Assembly: GCF_020080835.1 (NCBI RefSeq)
Contig: NC_058158.1
Location: forward strand, 18,252,430-18,316,429
Source of the DNA: Cotesia glomerata
Lineage: Eukaryota; Arthropoda; Insecta; Hymenoptera; Braconidae
DNA length: 64,000 nucleotides
Reading direction: 5' to 3'
The notes under the pieces are model-generated. The model was not told the origin of the DNA. It saw only the letters and a list, made by a program, of their open reading frames with translations, and made no database searches. The position numbers and the translations under genes were made by a program. The first letter of the stretch is position 1, and every line of letters begins with the position of its first letter. Positions 1 to 11,559 of the stretch are shown piece after piece.

Positions 1-837
1 TCCTGTGGCAGATACATGATTTTCATAAGGACATGATTTTCAGACAATAGTAGTTAAAGCAACAATAATAATCAAATAATAATAATAATAATTTATATTA
101 TTAAGATAATAAGAACAATTTTGTCTTCTGGATAGTCATATGATGAAATCGATTTTTTTAGTGAAATTTAGTGTCATTGCAAAGGACTTGACTTGAATTT
201 GTGCCTTTTCAAGGTTTCATATCATTCTCATCGATGGTCAATTCATGATGACAAGTATTTAGGTTGCATTCGAAAATGCTCTATCTCTAGACATATAATT
301 GAGAAATGACCTTGTATCTCGTGAACTATTGACATTTTTTAAGATATAAGCTCATCCCGAAGTTACACTCATCGAGACCTTTCATTTGAGTACCTACATC
401 AATTTTTCATATATTTTATATATTTATATATATTATATATATGTAAATATGGAAAATATATCAAAAATGCATGTGGGTACTCAAATGAAAGCTCTTGATG
501 AGTGTAACATCGGGATGTGAGCTTATATCTTCAAAAATATTAATAGTTTACTAGATACAAGGTCATTTCTTCATTATGTATCTAGACACAGAGCATTTTT
601 TAATGTAGCCTAGATTCTTATTATAATAAACTGACTATTGGTGAGAAAGATATGAAACTTTGAAAAAGCCCAACTCCAAGCAAAAACCCATTTTATCATA
701 TAAATACACTGGCCACAAAATTTTTTTTATTCTCTTAATAATATAGATTATTATTATTATTATTTGATTATTATTGTTGTTTTAACTATTATTGCATACT
801 ACATGAAAATTATGTTGCTGTCACATGAAAATCAATT
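1..837. mobile_element. Long foldback (inverted-repeat) element, left end at or beyond the window start
   Basis: The two halves are reverse complements around a centre near 440. For example gaccttgtatct at about 309 pairs with agatacaaggtc at about 553, and the (AAT)n run at about 76-92 pairs with the (ATT)n run at about 751-765. Arms are about 400 bp with scattered mismatches, and there is no coding capacity. The outer edge of the left arm reaches position 1. Confidence 0.8.
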
Positions 838-916
838 TTTTTTTCCGTGTATATATTATAGAAATTATTTCGAACTCACTCCGCACGAAAATTTTATCTT
901 TATTTTATTTTGAAAA

Positions 917-1208
917 CGATTCCTATAATGGTATAGGAATGATTCCTATAAAATTCTTCCTATATCATTATGGGAATAGTTCCCATAATGATATAGGAAA
1001 CATTGCTATATTATTATGGGAATATTTCCCATAATATTATGGGAATGGTTCCTATAAATATAGGAACTATTCCTATATTATTATGGGAACCATTGCCATC
1101 GTTATGGGAAATGTTCCCATAATTCTGGGAAAATTTCCTATAATTATGGGAACAGTTCCTGTAATTGCCTGGGAACTGTTCCCATAAAATTATGGGAATA
1201 GTTCCCAT
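917..1208. repeat. Array of short degenerate palindromes (TATGGGAA..TTCCCATA)
   Basis: About 15 tandem, imperfect units of 18-22 bp, each built from GGGAA or GGAA facing TTCCC or TTCC, separated by AT-rich spacers. The two short ORFs here only translate the repeat and are not genes. A ccgtgta motif occurs just before (845) and just after (1219) the array in the same orientation. Confidence 0.8.
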
Positions 1209-1215
1209 ATTTTTC

Positions 1216-2090
1216 TTTCCGTGTAGTTTATTTATGTGAATAAATAATTAAAAATTAATTTGATTTAATAAAATGCTTTAAATTAAATTAAATTAAATTA
1301 AATAAATTTATAATAAAAACATAATTATTTATATTACAATTTTTTTAGAGTTTTTTTATGTTCTTAAATTTAATGTATCTAATTAATAATAATAATATAA
1401 TATACTCAATAATTTGAAATGATTTAATTTACAAATTAATTTTTTTATCAATAATTTTTAAGTTACTATTTAAATTTATTTGTATTGAACTATTTAATGT
1501 TGGTATGAGTGTATTTTGGAAGGTTACATTGATCAATAAAAAAAATTGAAGATAAAAATATCGATCAAAACAATTAAAAATTGTCTAGTAGGCTCATGTA
1601 GGTTCATGTAGGCTTATGTAGGTTCATTATTCTGACTCGGGAGAATACCCTGAATAAAAAAAAGTATTGACACAAAGAAAAAAGTATCGAAAAGTATTGT
1701 AATCTGAGACATGTGATCTGAGGCTTTCTTATTTACTTCCCGTGGAGTGTATACTATTTTTTTGCTCGACGAAGGCAGAAAGGGGCAACTTCGTTTAGCG
1801 CAGTGGGCCGAAAGTTGACGCTTTCTGCCCGTCGAGCAAAAAAAGTCTTTTATAGGGTAGAAAAGAATAAAAAAAACTTCCAGCGAATTCGAAAGGGGAC
1901 GACGGAGTCACAAGTGGTCAAAATAATGAAATAAAATTGATTATTTATCACAATAATATTTATCAGGTGCTAGTGAATACAAATATCAAATAAAATAATA
2001 TATAAATTAAATAAAATGATCTCCTGCCTTCTTGTTTGAATAATTATCGGAATAACATATTACCGACTATTACCTAGAAGAATAACTCTT
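1216..2090. other. AT-rich spacer with a 10-bp tandem repeat and a GC-rich hairpin
   Basis: No gene seen. It holds four copies of gg(c/t)t(c/t)atgta (1591-1627) and a hairpin at 1757-1844. In the hairpin ttttttgctcgac and ggcagaaag face ctttctgcc and gtcgagcaaaaaa, with a GC-rich loop. The rest is A/T-rich low complexity. Confidence 0.6.
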
Positions 2091-2255
2091 CTTGCTCTTA
2101 GGGATGGTAAAATCGATTCCGATTCTACCCGAGAATCGATTCTGTGGTCAAAAAACTCGATTATTTAGACTCGATTCCCAATTATCAGAATCGATTCTTA
2201 GTGATCGAGTCTATAATTTATTTTAATGCCGGAGTAATAACACTATAGCATCAAC

Positions 2256-2528
2256 ACACTGATAGAAGGATTTGTTTCTAGTTAAAAAGATTTGTTAATA
2301 TTTAACAAATCATTTATTAGAAGCCATTTGTTAGTCCTTAACAAATATTTCTTAGTATTTAAAAATATTTATTAATATTTAATAAATGAATATCAGATTT
2401 ATTAAATACAAACAAATCATTTTAAATACTAAGAAATATTTGTTTAATATTAAAAAGTGGTCTCTAATAAATGATTTGTTAACTACTAACAAATATTATT
2501 TAATACAAATAAATCCTTCTATTAGTGT
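2256..2528. mobile_element. MITE nested in the hAT element
   Basis: The inverted ends acact(g/a)atagaaggattt and aaatccttctattagtgt bound a 273-bp AT-rich palindromic body made of aacaaat / atttgtt motifs. It has no coding potential, and its target duplication is unclear. Confidence 0.65.
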
Positions 2529-2712
2529 ATATTAAATAAAAAATGGCCCAAAGTAATTTTATATTTGATTATGAAAATATTTTAAATTTAGCGCTCTCTG
2601 TGCGTTCGCATTCAATCGGATTTCGTTCAATTCAAATATTTGAGAAAATTTTTATTTTCATTTGTATATGATTTTAATATGGTATTGAAATCTTGTCTGT
2701 ATAGGTGAAATT

Positions 2713-3152
2713 TTGAAAAAAGAAATTAAGTCATCGAAAACTCTTGTGGTTACCTGCGAAAATAATCTTACAGATCATCAACCATCTTCAGGTAGTAATG
2801 ATCTGTGGGATTTTTTAGACGACGCTGAGCAACACAACATTCAAGTCGCTGACAGTGATGAAGCAGGCGGTCTGCCTATCGAACTTATGCAGTTTATTAA
2901 TCGGTCTACAGTAGACTGGAATACTAATCCTAACCTGATTGCAACTTGGAAATCGCTCGAATCTGATTACCCCTATTTGTTGACTGTAGCTATAAAATAC
3001 TTGTGTTGTTGCAACATCAACACCATGTGAACGCTTATTTTCACACTCAGGGTTGATTGCAAATCAGCTCAGAAGTAGATTATCACCCAATCATTTGAAT
3101 ATGTTGGTTATCTTAAAATCTATCTTACAAATTCGTGGTTATAATAATATTT
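2713..3152 (+). pseudogene. hAT transposase C-terminal remnant (dimerisation domain), frameshifted
   Basis: Codons from 2713 end at a TGA after KYLCCCNINTM. The typical hAT C-terminal motif resumes one frame over: ATSTPCERLFS, then a SRLSPNHLNML-like tail, ending at TAA 3150-3152. The visible IATWKSLESDYPYL plus KYLC...ERLFS signature is the conserved hAT dimerisation block of ZBED-like transposases. A one-base insertion in the tgttgttgc stretch near 3010 breaks the frame. The N-terminal BED finger and the RNase H-like catalytic part are absent. Confidence 0.85.
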
Positions 3153-3457
3153 AATTAATTATTTGAGTAAAATACTAATTTTATTGTTTTCAAATGTTAC
3201 TTTTTTAATAAAATGTAATAATATTTTTTAAATTTGCATTTTATTGCACCTTTTACCTTATTATGCTAGTTTTATTTTTTAAAATTAAAAAAATTTGTGA
3301 AATTTTAATTAAAAAAAAAAAATTTTACTCAGAATCGATTATTTAAAAGAATCGATTCTTGAAATTGATTAATCGAATCTGAGAATCGAAATTTCTGAAA
3401 AAAGAATCGGAATCGAGAATCGATCCTTCAGCTTATGTTTCCATCCCTACTTGCTCT

Positions 3458-3950
3458 TTATCATCAGATCCGCCGTGACTACAGACGTTGGTAATAAAAT
3501 CCCGCATGGTTTACTAAGAGGGGGCGAAATTAAGGAAGTGGGGGAAAAAACCCGAAAGTACCCGACGCGACTTACTGGCTGGGACGACTTTATATTGTCG
3601 CTTTATAAAAACAATCTTAAATTTTAACATAAAATGAAAGTTGTTACATATGGCGCCATCTATTCAAATTAACTTTTTTTTGTCAAGGTATAAGAAATCT
3701 ATGCCATAGGGATTGTAAGTTATCAGAATTATAGGCAATCGGATTTCAGTGTAATCGGAATTATATCCAATAAAATTTCTCGGCAATCAGATTCTGAGTA
3801 ATCAGGATTCTAGGTAATCGGTAATCTACCCCATAGGAATTCTACGTCATTGATAATTTGGGTAATCGGATTCTGGGTTATGGAAATCTAGGTAATCGGG
3901 ATCTAAGTCACCGGTAATCTAATTCATTGGTTTACAGGTAATAGACGTCT
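3458..3950. repeat. Spacer, then degenerate ~20-bp repeats (ggtaatcgg-attct)
   Basis: 3458-3720 shows nothing recognisable. From about 3727 to 3945 the motif (g/t)(g/a)taatcgg, often followed by attct or atcta, recurs about ten times at irregular 17-25 bp spacing. This is a decayed minisatellite with no coding signal. Confidence 0.6.
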
Positions 3951-4549
3951 TTCCCATATAAAATTAAGCTCTCCAGCAAGCATTGTTTATCATTTAAAAA
4001 CAGTACATCTAACTAAAGTTTTTCTTTTTCTTCAACTTAATCGAATAGTTTTCAATATCAAATTTAAATTAATAAATAGTAAAAACGTTGAGTAAATTCT
4101 ACGTAACGACAACTTATATCCCAGTTAACAAGGAGGCAGTACAATCTATCTAGTGATCTTGTTGAATATTGTGATGCCTTTAGATGAATCCAACAGGTGA
4201 CACTACCTGTCAGCGAAGCGCGAAATAAAATAGAATTTAAATAGTTAAAATTGCCCAATTCATCAATTTTAAGTCAAACGTTGTAGAATATTTATTACAT
4301 AGAGTATTTTTGTTTTAAATTGTCAGTTTTTATATTTTATTTAATACTAACTATTAAATAATAGACACTTTTATTATAAACTTTATTTAACCTTTATTCA
4401 ATCTTAACTCTTCTAATAACAATCTAATACTTCTTTACATAATTAACACGTATGAAAAATATAATAATCAGTAAGAGAATATGATGTGAGCTTTTAGCTC
4501 TCTGAAAACGAAACAAAAAGTGATGTTAATAATAATAATAATATAGAGG
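3951..4549. other. AT-rich spacer
   Basis: No gene. caggtgacactacctgtcag at about 4194 recurs as caggtgacgctacctgttat at about 4838, which marks two copies of an unnamed dispersed sequence. Confidence 0.4.
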
Positions 4550-4551
4550 TA

Positions 4552-4822
4552 CAGTCGGCGACATGTATTTCTCCCGTACACGATGACAAACGTACACGAA
4601 AACATCTCTATGTAAAGAACTCCATGTTAGACATTTCTATTGAATACATTTCTAAGGAATATTTGTATGGGAAAAATTTGTCTATTTGACAATAATTATA
4701 AGCAAGAATAAGTCCATGTACAATAAATCTAATCGTGATTAAGTCTGTTAAAAAATATTTCAGGTTCAAAATAAATCCATGCATCAACATCTCTATGTAA
4801 AATAAGTATGTATTGTAATGCA
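4552..4822. mobile_element. Truncated copy of the CAGTC(A/G)GCG foldback element
   Basis: It begins at TA|CAGTCGGCG and shares aaaacatctctatgta, gacatttctat and acatctctatgtaaaataagtatgta with the left arm of the complete element at 9230-10637. Only one arm is present. Confidence 0.65.
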
Positions 4823-6290
4823 CCTAGTGCATCCAGCAGGTGACGCTACCTGTTATTAGAGCGCTATCTATTATGAGAGCGCGAATTCAAATGAAATATT
4901 CAAATTAATAAATATTAAATGATTAAAATTAGTTAAATTTTATATTCGAAGTAAATATTCAAATCATTTATTCAATGCTTTTACTCTTACCAGTTGTCAT
5001 AAACATCTTTTAGTTAACTCTGTTTTATATACAAAAGAAAATAAAATAAAAAAACATATTTCGGTACAAAAGGACATTGTAACCGAATTCTCAGAACCCA
5101 TAAAAAGTACTTGAATAATTCAAGGACTATTTCTCGCCACATGGAACTTAAAACCCTATGAGGAAAAGTCGTAAAAGACACGTGTGAAATTCAATAGACT
5201 CTTGTTCTAAAGTAACAAAGAATAATACAAAACCATATGTAACTAAACAAAAATAAGATTGTTAAATAACATTTACTGTTAAAATCTAACTTTATATAAT
5301 ATTGTAGCTAAGCAAAATTAAGTTAAAATAATTAATAATTATTATCTTGTATTTAATTTATAAAATTAATAATTATTATTTAATTAATTTACTATTGATT
5401 TATTATTGAATCATTATTTGATTATTATTTAATTTATAATTAAACGATAATGTCTATTCTTTTATACATGATAATAATTAAATTGACTTATAATTTTATT
5501 AGAAAATCCGATTGTAAAATAATAGAAATAATATTTAATTCAAGTTATTAATTAGTCAAACTCAAACATTAATCCAACATATTATAAACAATATATATAT
5601 AAATAAGCAATATAATATATATATTTTCATGTTATAGTTTATTATAATTTTTATTGTAATTTAATTTCAAGTTAATTATAAGTTAATTTTTATTATAAAT
5701 AGATTTTAAAAGGGTCTGTTAAATTAATAAGAATAGTTAAATAAACATAATGACTGTATTGCTAAAAGTGTATATTAGTGAAGTCTAACTTTCAGGCCGA
5801 TAGGCTGAAATAAATATATATAGATATAGAGAAAATATATTTTAGTATATAAGGATCATTTATATGTAGTAGAAAATGTGTGTGCTTATGTATTCCTTAG
5901 AGTGGATGTATGTATGGAAGTTATGGTGGGAGAAGAACGGAATTTGAAGCTCTTCGGAAAAACTATGTAACGACACTTCTCACCGAGAGCTTAGATTGCT
6001 AAGATCACGTCATTGTAAACCTCAATTTTATATTTTGAAACTTTTTAATATTTTGTCAACTTGAATAATAAATTGAAACCAATTAAATAATTTTGATCAA
6101 AATTAAATAACGTCTAAATAGAAATCTTTTATTTAAAATGATTCCTTTCCCGCGCTGAAACCGAGTATTTTAATACTCCCGGGCGAAAGAACTACAGTAA
6201 GTAAAGTTTCCAATAAATAAAAATAACATCCACTAGATGGAAGCATAACATTAGTCTACCACATTATCTTTAAAGCAAGTTAATTTTTAT
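4823..6290. other. AT-rich spacer, no gene seen
   Basis: Mostly low-complexity A/T sequence with runs of aattaataattattat. The 5880-6020 stretch is slightly less AT-rich but has no ORF or recognisable element. Confidence 0.5.
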
Positions 6291-6811
6291 CCGAACAAAA
6301 ACAGTTTCACTGTAAAAAAGTCGCGCCAAGTCCACGTTCATAAGACTATTAGGAAAAAAAATTTTTTTTTTTCTTTACAAAAAGATACAAAATAAAAAAA
6401 TTAAAAAATCCGAGTAACCGATATGATTGTTTATGATTTTTGGAAATTAAAAAAAATTTTATTGTAAATTTAAAAATTAAAAAAAAAATTTTAGAACGTA
6501 TTTAGTGTGCGCGGTTGCAAAATATTTTACTTTTAATGAAATTCGTAAAATCTATTTACTAGGACTTTAAAAAAATTTAAATACACAATGACGCACACCA
6601 AGTACGTTCTAAAATTTTTTTTTTAATTTTCAAATTTACAAAAAAATTTTTTTTAATTTTCGAAAATCATAATCAATCATATTGGTTACTCGGATTTTTT
6701 AATTTTTTTATTTTGTATCTTTTTGTAAAGAAAAAAAAAATTTTTTTTCCTAATAGTCTTATGAACGTGGACTTGGCGCGACTTTTTTACAGTGAAAGTG
6801 TTTTTGTTCGG
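6291..6811. mobile_element. 521-bp MITE/foldback, ends CCGAACAAAAACA
   Basis: A nearly complete palindrome. cgcgccaagtccacgttcat near 6325 is the complement of atgaacgtggacttggcgcg near 6762, and both halves contain ttttagaacgta / tacgttctaaaa. A second, half-length copy is at 58874-59204. Confidence 0.85.
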
Positions 6812-6995
6812 ATTTTAGTATTTTTTGTAATTATAATGAAAATTTACAATTGATAACAACTTAAATCTCGTGTTGACTGCATTTTTTACTGCAAACTATC
6901 CCCTTGAAGCTACAGTTTATGTAGATGTAATTCTAGTGCACCCTGGCGGCCATAGATGCAAGCTATGAATCATTTTTTTTCACTGTAGTTACGTA
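6812..6995. other. Short spacer
   Basis: No gene. An extra copy of the ccctggcgg motif (about 6941) precedes the next element's end by about 55 bp. Confidence 0.3.
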
Positions 6996-8168
6996 CCTGG
7001 CGGTTTCGGCGACACGGTGAAAGCACGGTCGAATGACGGTTGTTTCACGGTCGTTTCACCGTATAAAGTTCTTTCTTACCGAGCGATCTGTCAGTCAGCA
7101 TCAGATACCGTTGTGAACGATATCTACTATAAATTTATTGAATATTTACGGTGCATACGCAAGTGAATCTACGACGTTATGACCGACACTGTACGCTCAA
7201 TATACTGTCCAAATACGGTGATTTTACGCTACTATCACGGACAATAAAATAAAAAAAAAGTTGCGGACAGCCTAGACCGAGACTCGAACCCGATTCATCT
7301 GGTCGCGCGCCCAAGACTCTACCAGCTAGGCTATCTAAGACACTGCACGAAACATTAGATTCAGTCACATCATAAGGTGTCAAAACCAAGTCATTTTTTT
7401 TTTCATTGCATAGATAAAAATAGCTTAAATAAAGTTATATTTTTTCCATGACTTCAAAATAATAATCGTATTAAATGATTCAAATTTTTGATGATTACGA
7501 AATTCTTAATTTCGAAATTATGGTGAAATTATTAACTGTATAAAAAAAGATCTGGAAAAGAAATTGCTAAAAATTGAATTGTTAAAAAAAAATATCTCAT
7601 AATAATAAACAGAATTACAATAATTTAATATTTTTTTTTAATTTTTCATCCCGATTAGTTACTGAAAATTTCTCATTTACCTATCTTTTTATACACTTTG
7701 AGTATTTTTAATGTAATAAAAAAAAAAATATAATCAGCACTTTTTCATTGTTGACTAGTAAAAAATTCCTGACTTACCGACAGTATACGCTCGTTTCACG
7801 GTCGGTTCACTCACAGACTACTGTGCATCTACCACCGAGTTACGGTTTTTTGACAATTTATATGTTTTCAAATGACTGTCAAATGACAGACGATCGATCG
7901 ATGATCTACGATTTTTACTCAGGTAAAAAATCGGAGAAGTCAAGTAAAAATTTGGTTTTTCGAATAGTGAAGTATGATAACTATACAGAATAAAAATAAT
8001 AAAGTAACAGTGAAAAACTTTCACAATGATACTCGTCGTTCACTGTCAAATGACGGCCGTTCGATAGTCAAGTGACAGTCATTCGACGATCATTTGTCGA
8101 CACTGTGAATTTATGGTACATTCACCGTCGTTTCACGATCATTTTACCGTGACCACGAATCCGCCAGG
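6996..8168. mobile_element. TIR element with CCTGGCGG ends and TCGTTTCACGGT subterminal repeats
   Basis: The inverted ends CCTGGCGG..TTCG..CACGGT face ACCGTGACCACGAATCCGCC at about 8147-8168. Next to each end are several degenerate copies of tcgtttcacggtc or its complement (7010-7070 and 7790-8150). The central part contains a tRNA-like sequence and AT-rich DNA. No transposase ORF is visible. A target duplication is not clear. Confidence 0.65.
7270..7340 (-). ncRNA. tRNA-like sequence (tRNA-derived repeat, probably not a functional tRNA)
   Basis: The minus strand reads as a 71-nt tRNA shape. The A box TAGCCTAGCTGG fits TRGCNNARYNGG exactly, and the B box GGTTCGAGTCT has one difference from GGTTCGANTCC. 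The acceptor pairs 6 of 7 allowing wobble. The anticodon stem is poor and the loop lacks the invariant T33. It is related to the copy at 21202-21272. Confidence 0.55.
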
Positions 8169-9229
8169 GGTGTCTATAGGAAGGATAACTACACATTTTT
8201 ATTTTATCTAGTCTGTGGCGTTGATATTCCCCATCGAAAAAAAGTCAGGATCGAAATTTCTGGGCTTACTATAGTTTGTGCTGATAAAATTTAATAATTT
8301 TAAGTGAATTAAGTGTTATAATTGATTATAATTAATTAATATCAGTAAAATAAAGTATAAATTACTTTTATAATATATCATTTTGGAAAAAGGAGAACCA
8401 TATAATTAAATAAAATTTTGCAACCTCGAAATACCGTTCTGCTTACAGTAAACACATTCGGTAGTCTGGCGCTCCGTTTACAACGGATTTGAACGGAATT
8501 TGGCGTCAGATTCTACCGAATCTGTGGATAATGAAATGTTCCAGCAGTTATATTCATTTCTAATAGAGTTAAAACGTAGTTTATATTAATGTTTCATATA
8601 TTTATTTCTGACAGCAATATACGATAGATTTATTTTCACTCGCATCAATTTAAACATAGACTTAGTTATATACTTATCATTTAAAAATCAAAATTACTTT
8701 GAGACTAGTATATTTACTATCTTTTATATTTAAATATAATTATTTTTACAATTTGTATTACTTAGCAATTACATTATAAATCATTCGTCACTGTTTATGA
8801 CAATATAATTTTTAACTTTTGTATAAATTAATCAATGATTTTTCATTACATTAATATTATGAATTAGCATATTTATTTGACTTATTTATTATCTATCAAT
8901 ATCACTTTGTATTTACTATAACTAATACGACCAACCAGCGCATGCGCACTCATAATTAAAAATCTGTAAATTATTTCTAAAAAAAATTAAATAAAAAGAT
9001 AAAAACAATCAAACAAATAATTTAATTAATCGAGCAAATGATAAAAAAAAAGCTATCGATTAAAAAAAAAAAAAAAATTAGATTTGGAATATGTTGCGCC
9101 AACTTATAAGAGTAAATTTAATTAATTTTTTAAAAATAAACATTAATCGAACAAATAATAATTTTTGACGAACAAATAAGAACAAACGACGAACAAACGA
9201 TTTGTTTATAAAAAAAAAGAGTGTGTGTA
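8169..9229. other. AT-rich spacer with one hairpin
   Basis: No gene. A 66-bp hairpin at about 8457-8522 pairs attcggtag with ctaccgaat, tctg-gcg with cgtcaga, and ccgtt with aacgg. The remainder is AT-rich. Confidence 0.5.
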
Positions 9230-10637
<1,408 letters not shown>

Positions 10638-11084
10638 TACTTCGGCGAAACACGCCCAATGCAGTACCCCCTATCAATAATTTTAGAATGTTCAGAATGT
10701 ATCTAGTGACACCTGTGAGTAAATAGTACTACTATACTACTTTCGCTTACAATTCTTCTATCTCTTTACATGCAACTAATGGCTCAAGGAACCAATTAGC
10801 TTAGACCATAGAATATAAAATTACAAAGCGAAATGAATTGCTCGCACCAATAATAATAATAATAACAACCAATAATATTCAACCATACAGCTGTTTACAC
10901 GTAGCGGTAAAGATAATTGTTAACCACAAATTTCAGTTCTATTGTTTGTTTGTTTCTCAAAAAAATTTTGAATATCAAGTAATAAGTAAAATACATTATA
11001 AGTATAAACTACTACGTTGAAAGTAAGCTTTTACAGTCTCAAAGACCATAAAATATCAATTTAAAAAGTTGGTAAAATTCAACA
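10638..11084 (+). promoter_or_regulatory. Hrd1: Putative HRD1 promoter and 5' UTR
   Basis: About 450 bp lie between the end of a foldback transposon (10637) and the HRD1 ATG. A TATA-like tataaact is at 11003-11010, about 75 bp before the ATG. A CCAAT box is at about 10792 and an ACGT core (acacgtagc) at about 10900. ER-stress elements combine CCAAT or ACGT motifs, and HRD1 is induced by the unfolded-protein response in other animals, so these are candidates only. A tttacag at about 11029-11035 could be a splice acceptor if there is an upstream non-coding exon. Confidence 0.35.
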
Positions 11085-11213
11085 ATGAGGACAGCTGTAA
11101 TTTTAATAATAAGCATTTTTCTCACGAGTACTGTCATCGGCAATGCATATTACCAGAAAAAACAGTTTTATCCTTCAGTTGTTTACATAACAAAATCCAA
11201 TCCTAGTATGGCT
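11085..11213 (+). CDS. Hrd1: HRD1/synoviolin E3 ubiquitin ligase, exon 1 (start codon, first membrane segment)
   Basis: Forty-three codons from an ATG in a good context (A at -3) to a consensus donor, GCT|GTAAGTG. Residues 2-20 are hydrophobic and form the first ER-membrane segment. They are followed by AYYQKKQFYPSVVYITKSN and then PSMA, which matches the known N-terminus of animal SYVN1 (AYYLKHQFYP, then VVYLTKSSPSMA) nearly residue for residue. HRD1 is a multi-pass ER membrane RING E3 ligase that ubiquitinates misfolded proteins extracted during ER-associated degradation. The open frame continues to 11303, but that extension lies past the splice donor and should be ignored. The matching next exon is at 61931, in phase 0. 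The RING and cytoplasmic tail are not in this window. Family assignment is from remembered conservation; exon structure is read directly from splice signals. Confidence 0.95.
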
Positions 11214-11559
11214 GTAAGTGTTTCAATCTTTCTTATAGAAATCTATCAATTTTTTTTTATAATGGTGTATAATTCATTTTTAGACTATATAAATGTTTAT
11301 TAAGTTTTTTGATGGGTTTTTTTCCCTGATGACTGGTTTTAATTTATTTATAGTTTGTTCTATATTGGCAATCCAGTCTAACACAATATTATTTAATTAT
11401 TACTTTGCGATATTTCGCCTGTTTTACTTACAGGCATCATCAGACATTTATTCAATTAATATTTCATACAATTATTTTACATATATCCAACGTCAATTGA
11501 TAAGATGATTACATTTTAAACCTCAATAATAGTTTTTAGATTATGTCTGATTATATAAA

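Larger units (their letters stand above)
2099..3449. mobile_element. hAT-family DNA transposon, internally deleted, with 8-bp target duplication
   Basis: The ends are inverted, TAGGGATGG(T/A)AA at 2099 and its complement ending at 3449. They are flanked by identical 8-bp direct repeats CTTGCTCT at 2091-2098 and 3450-3457, the hAT hallmark. Subterminal regions are rich in AATCGATTCT motifs. Only the 3' part of the transposase remains (2713-3152), so the copy cannot move on its own. A MITE is nested at 2256-2528. Confidence 0.9.

Noticed and set aside
7270..7340. Functional tRNA gene call
   Set aside because: The anticodon arm does not fold and T33 is missing; the same holds in part for 21202-21272 and 30310-30381.
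11085..11303. 72-codon ORF as a complete small secreted protein
   Set aside because: Codons after 43 lie beyond a consensus splice donor, and the first 43 match HRD1 exon 1.
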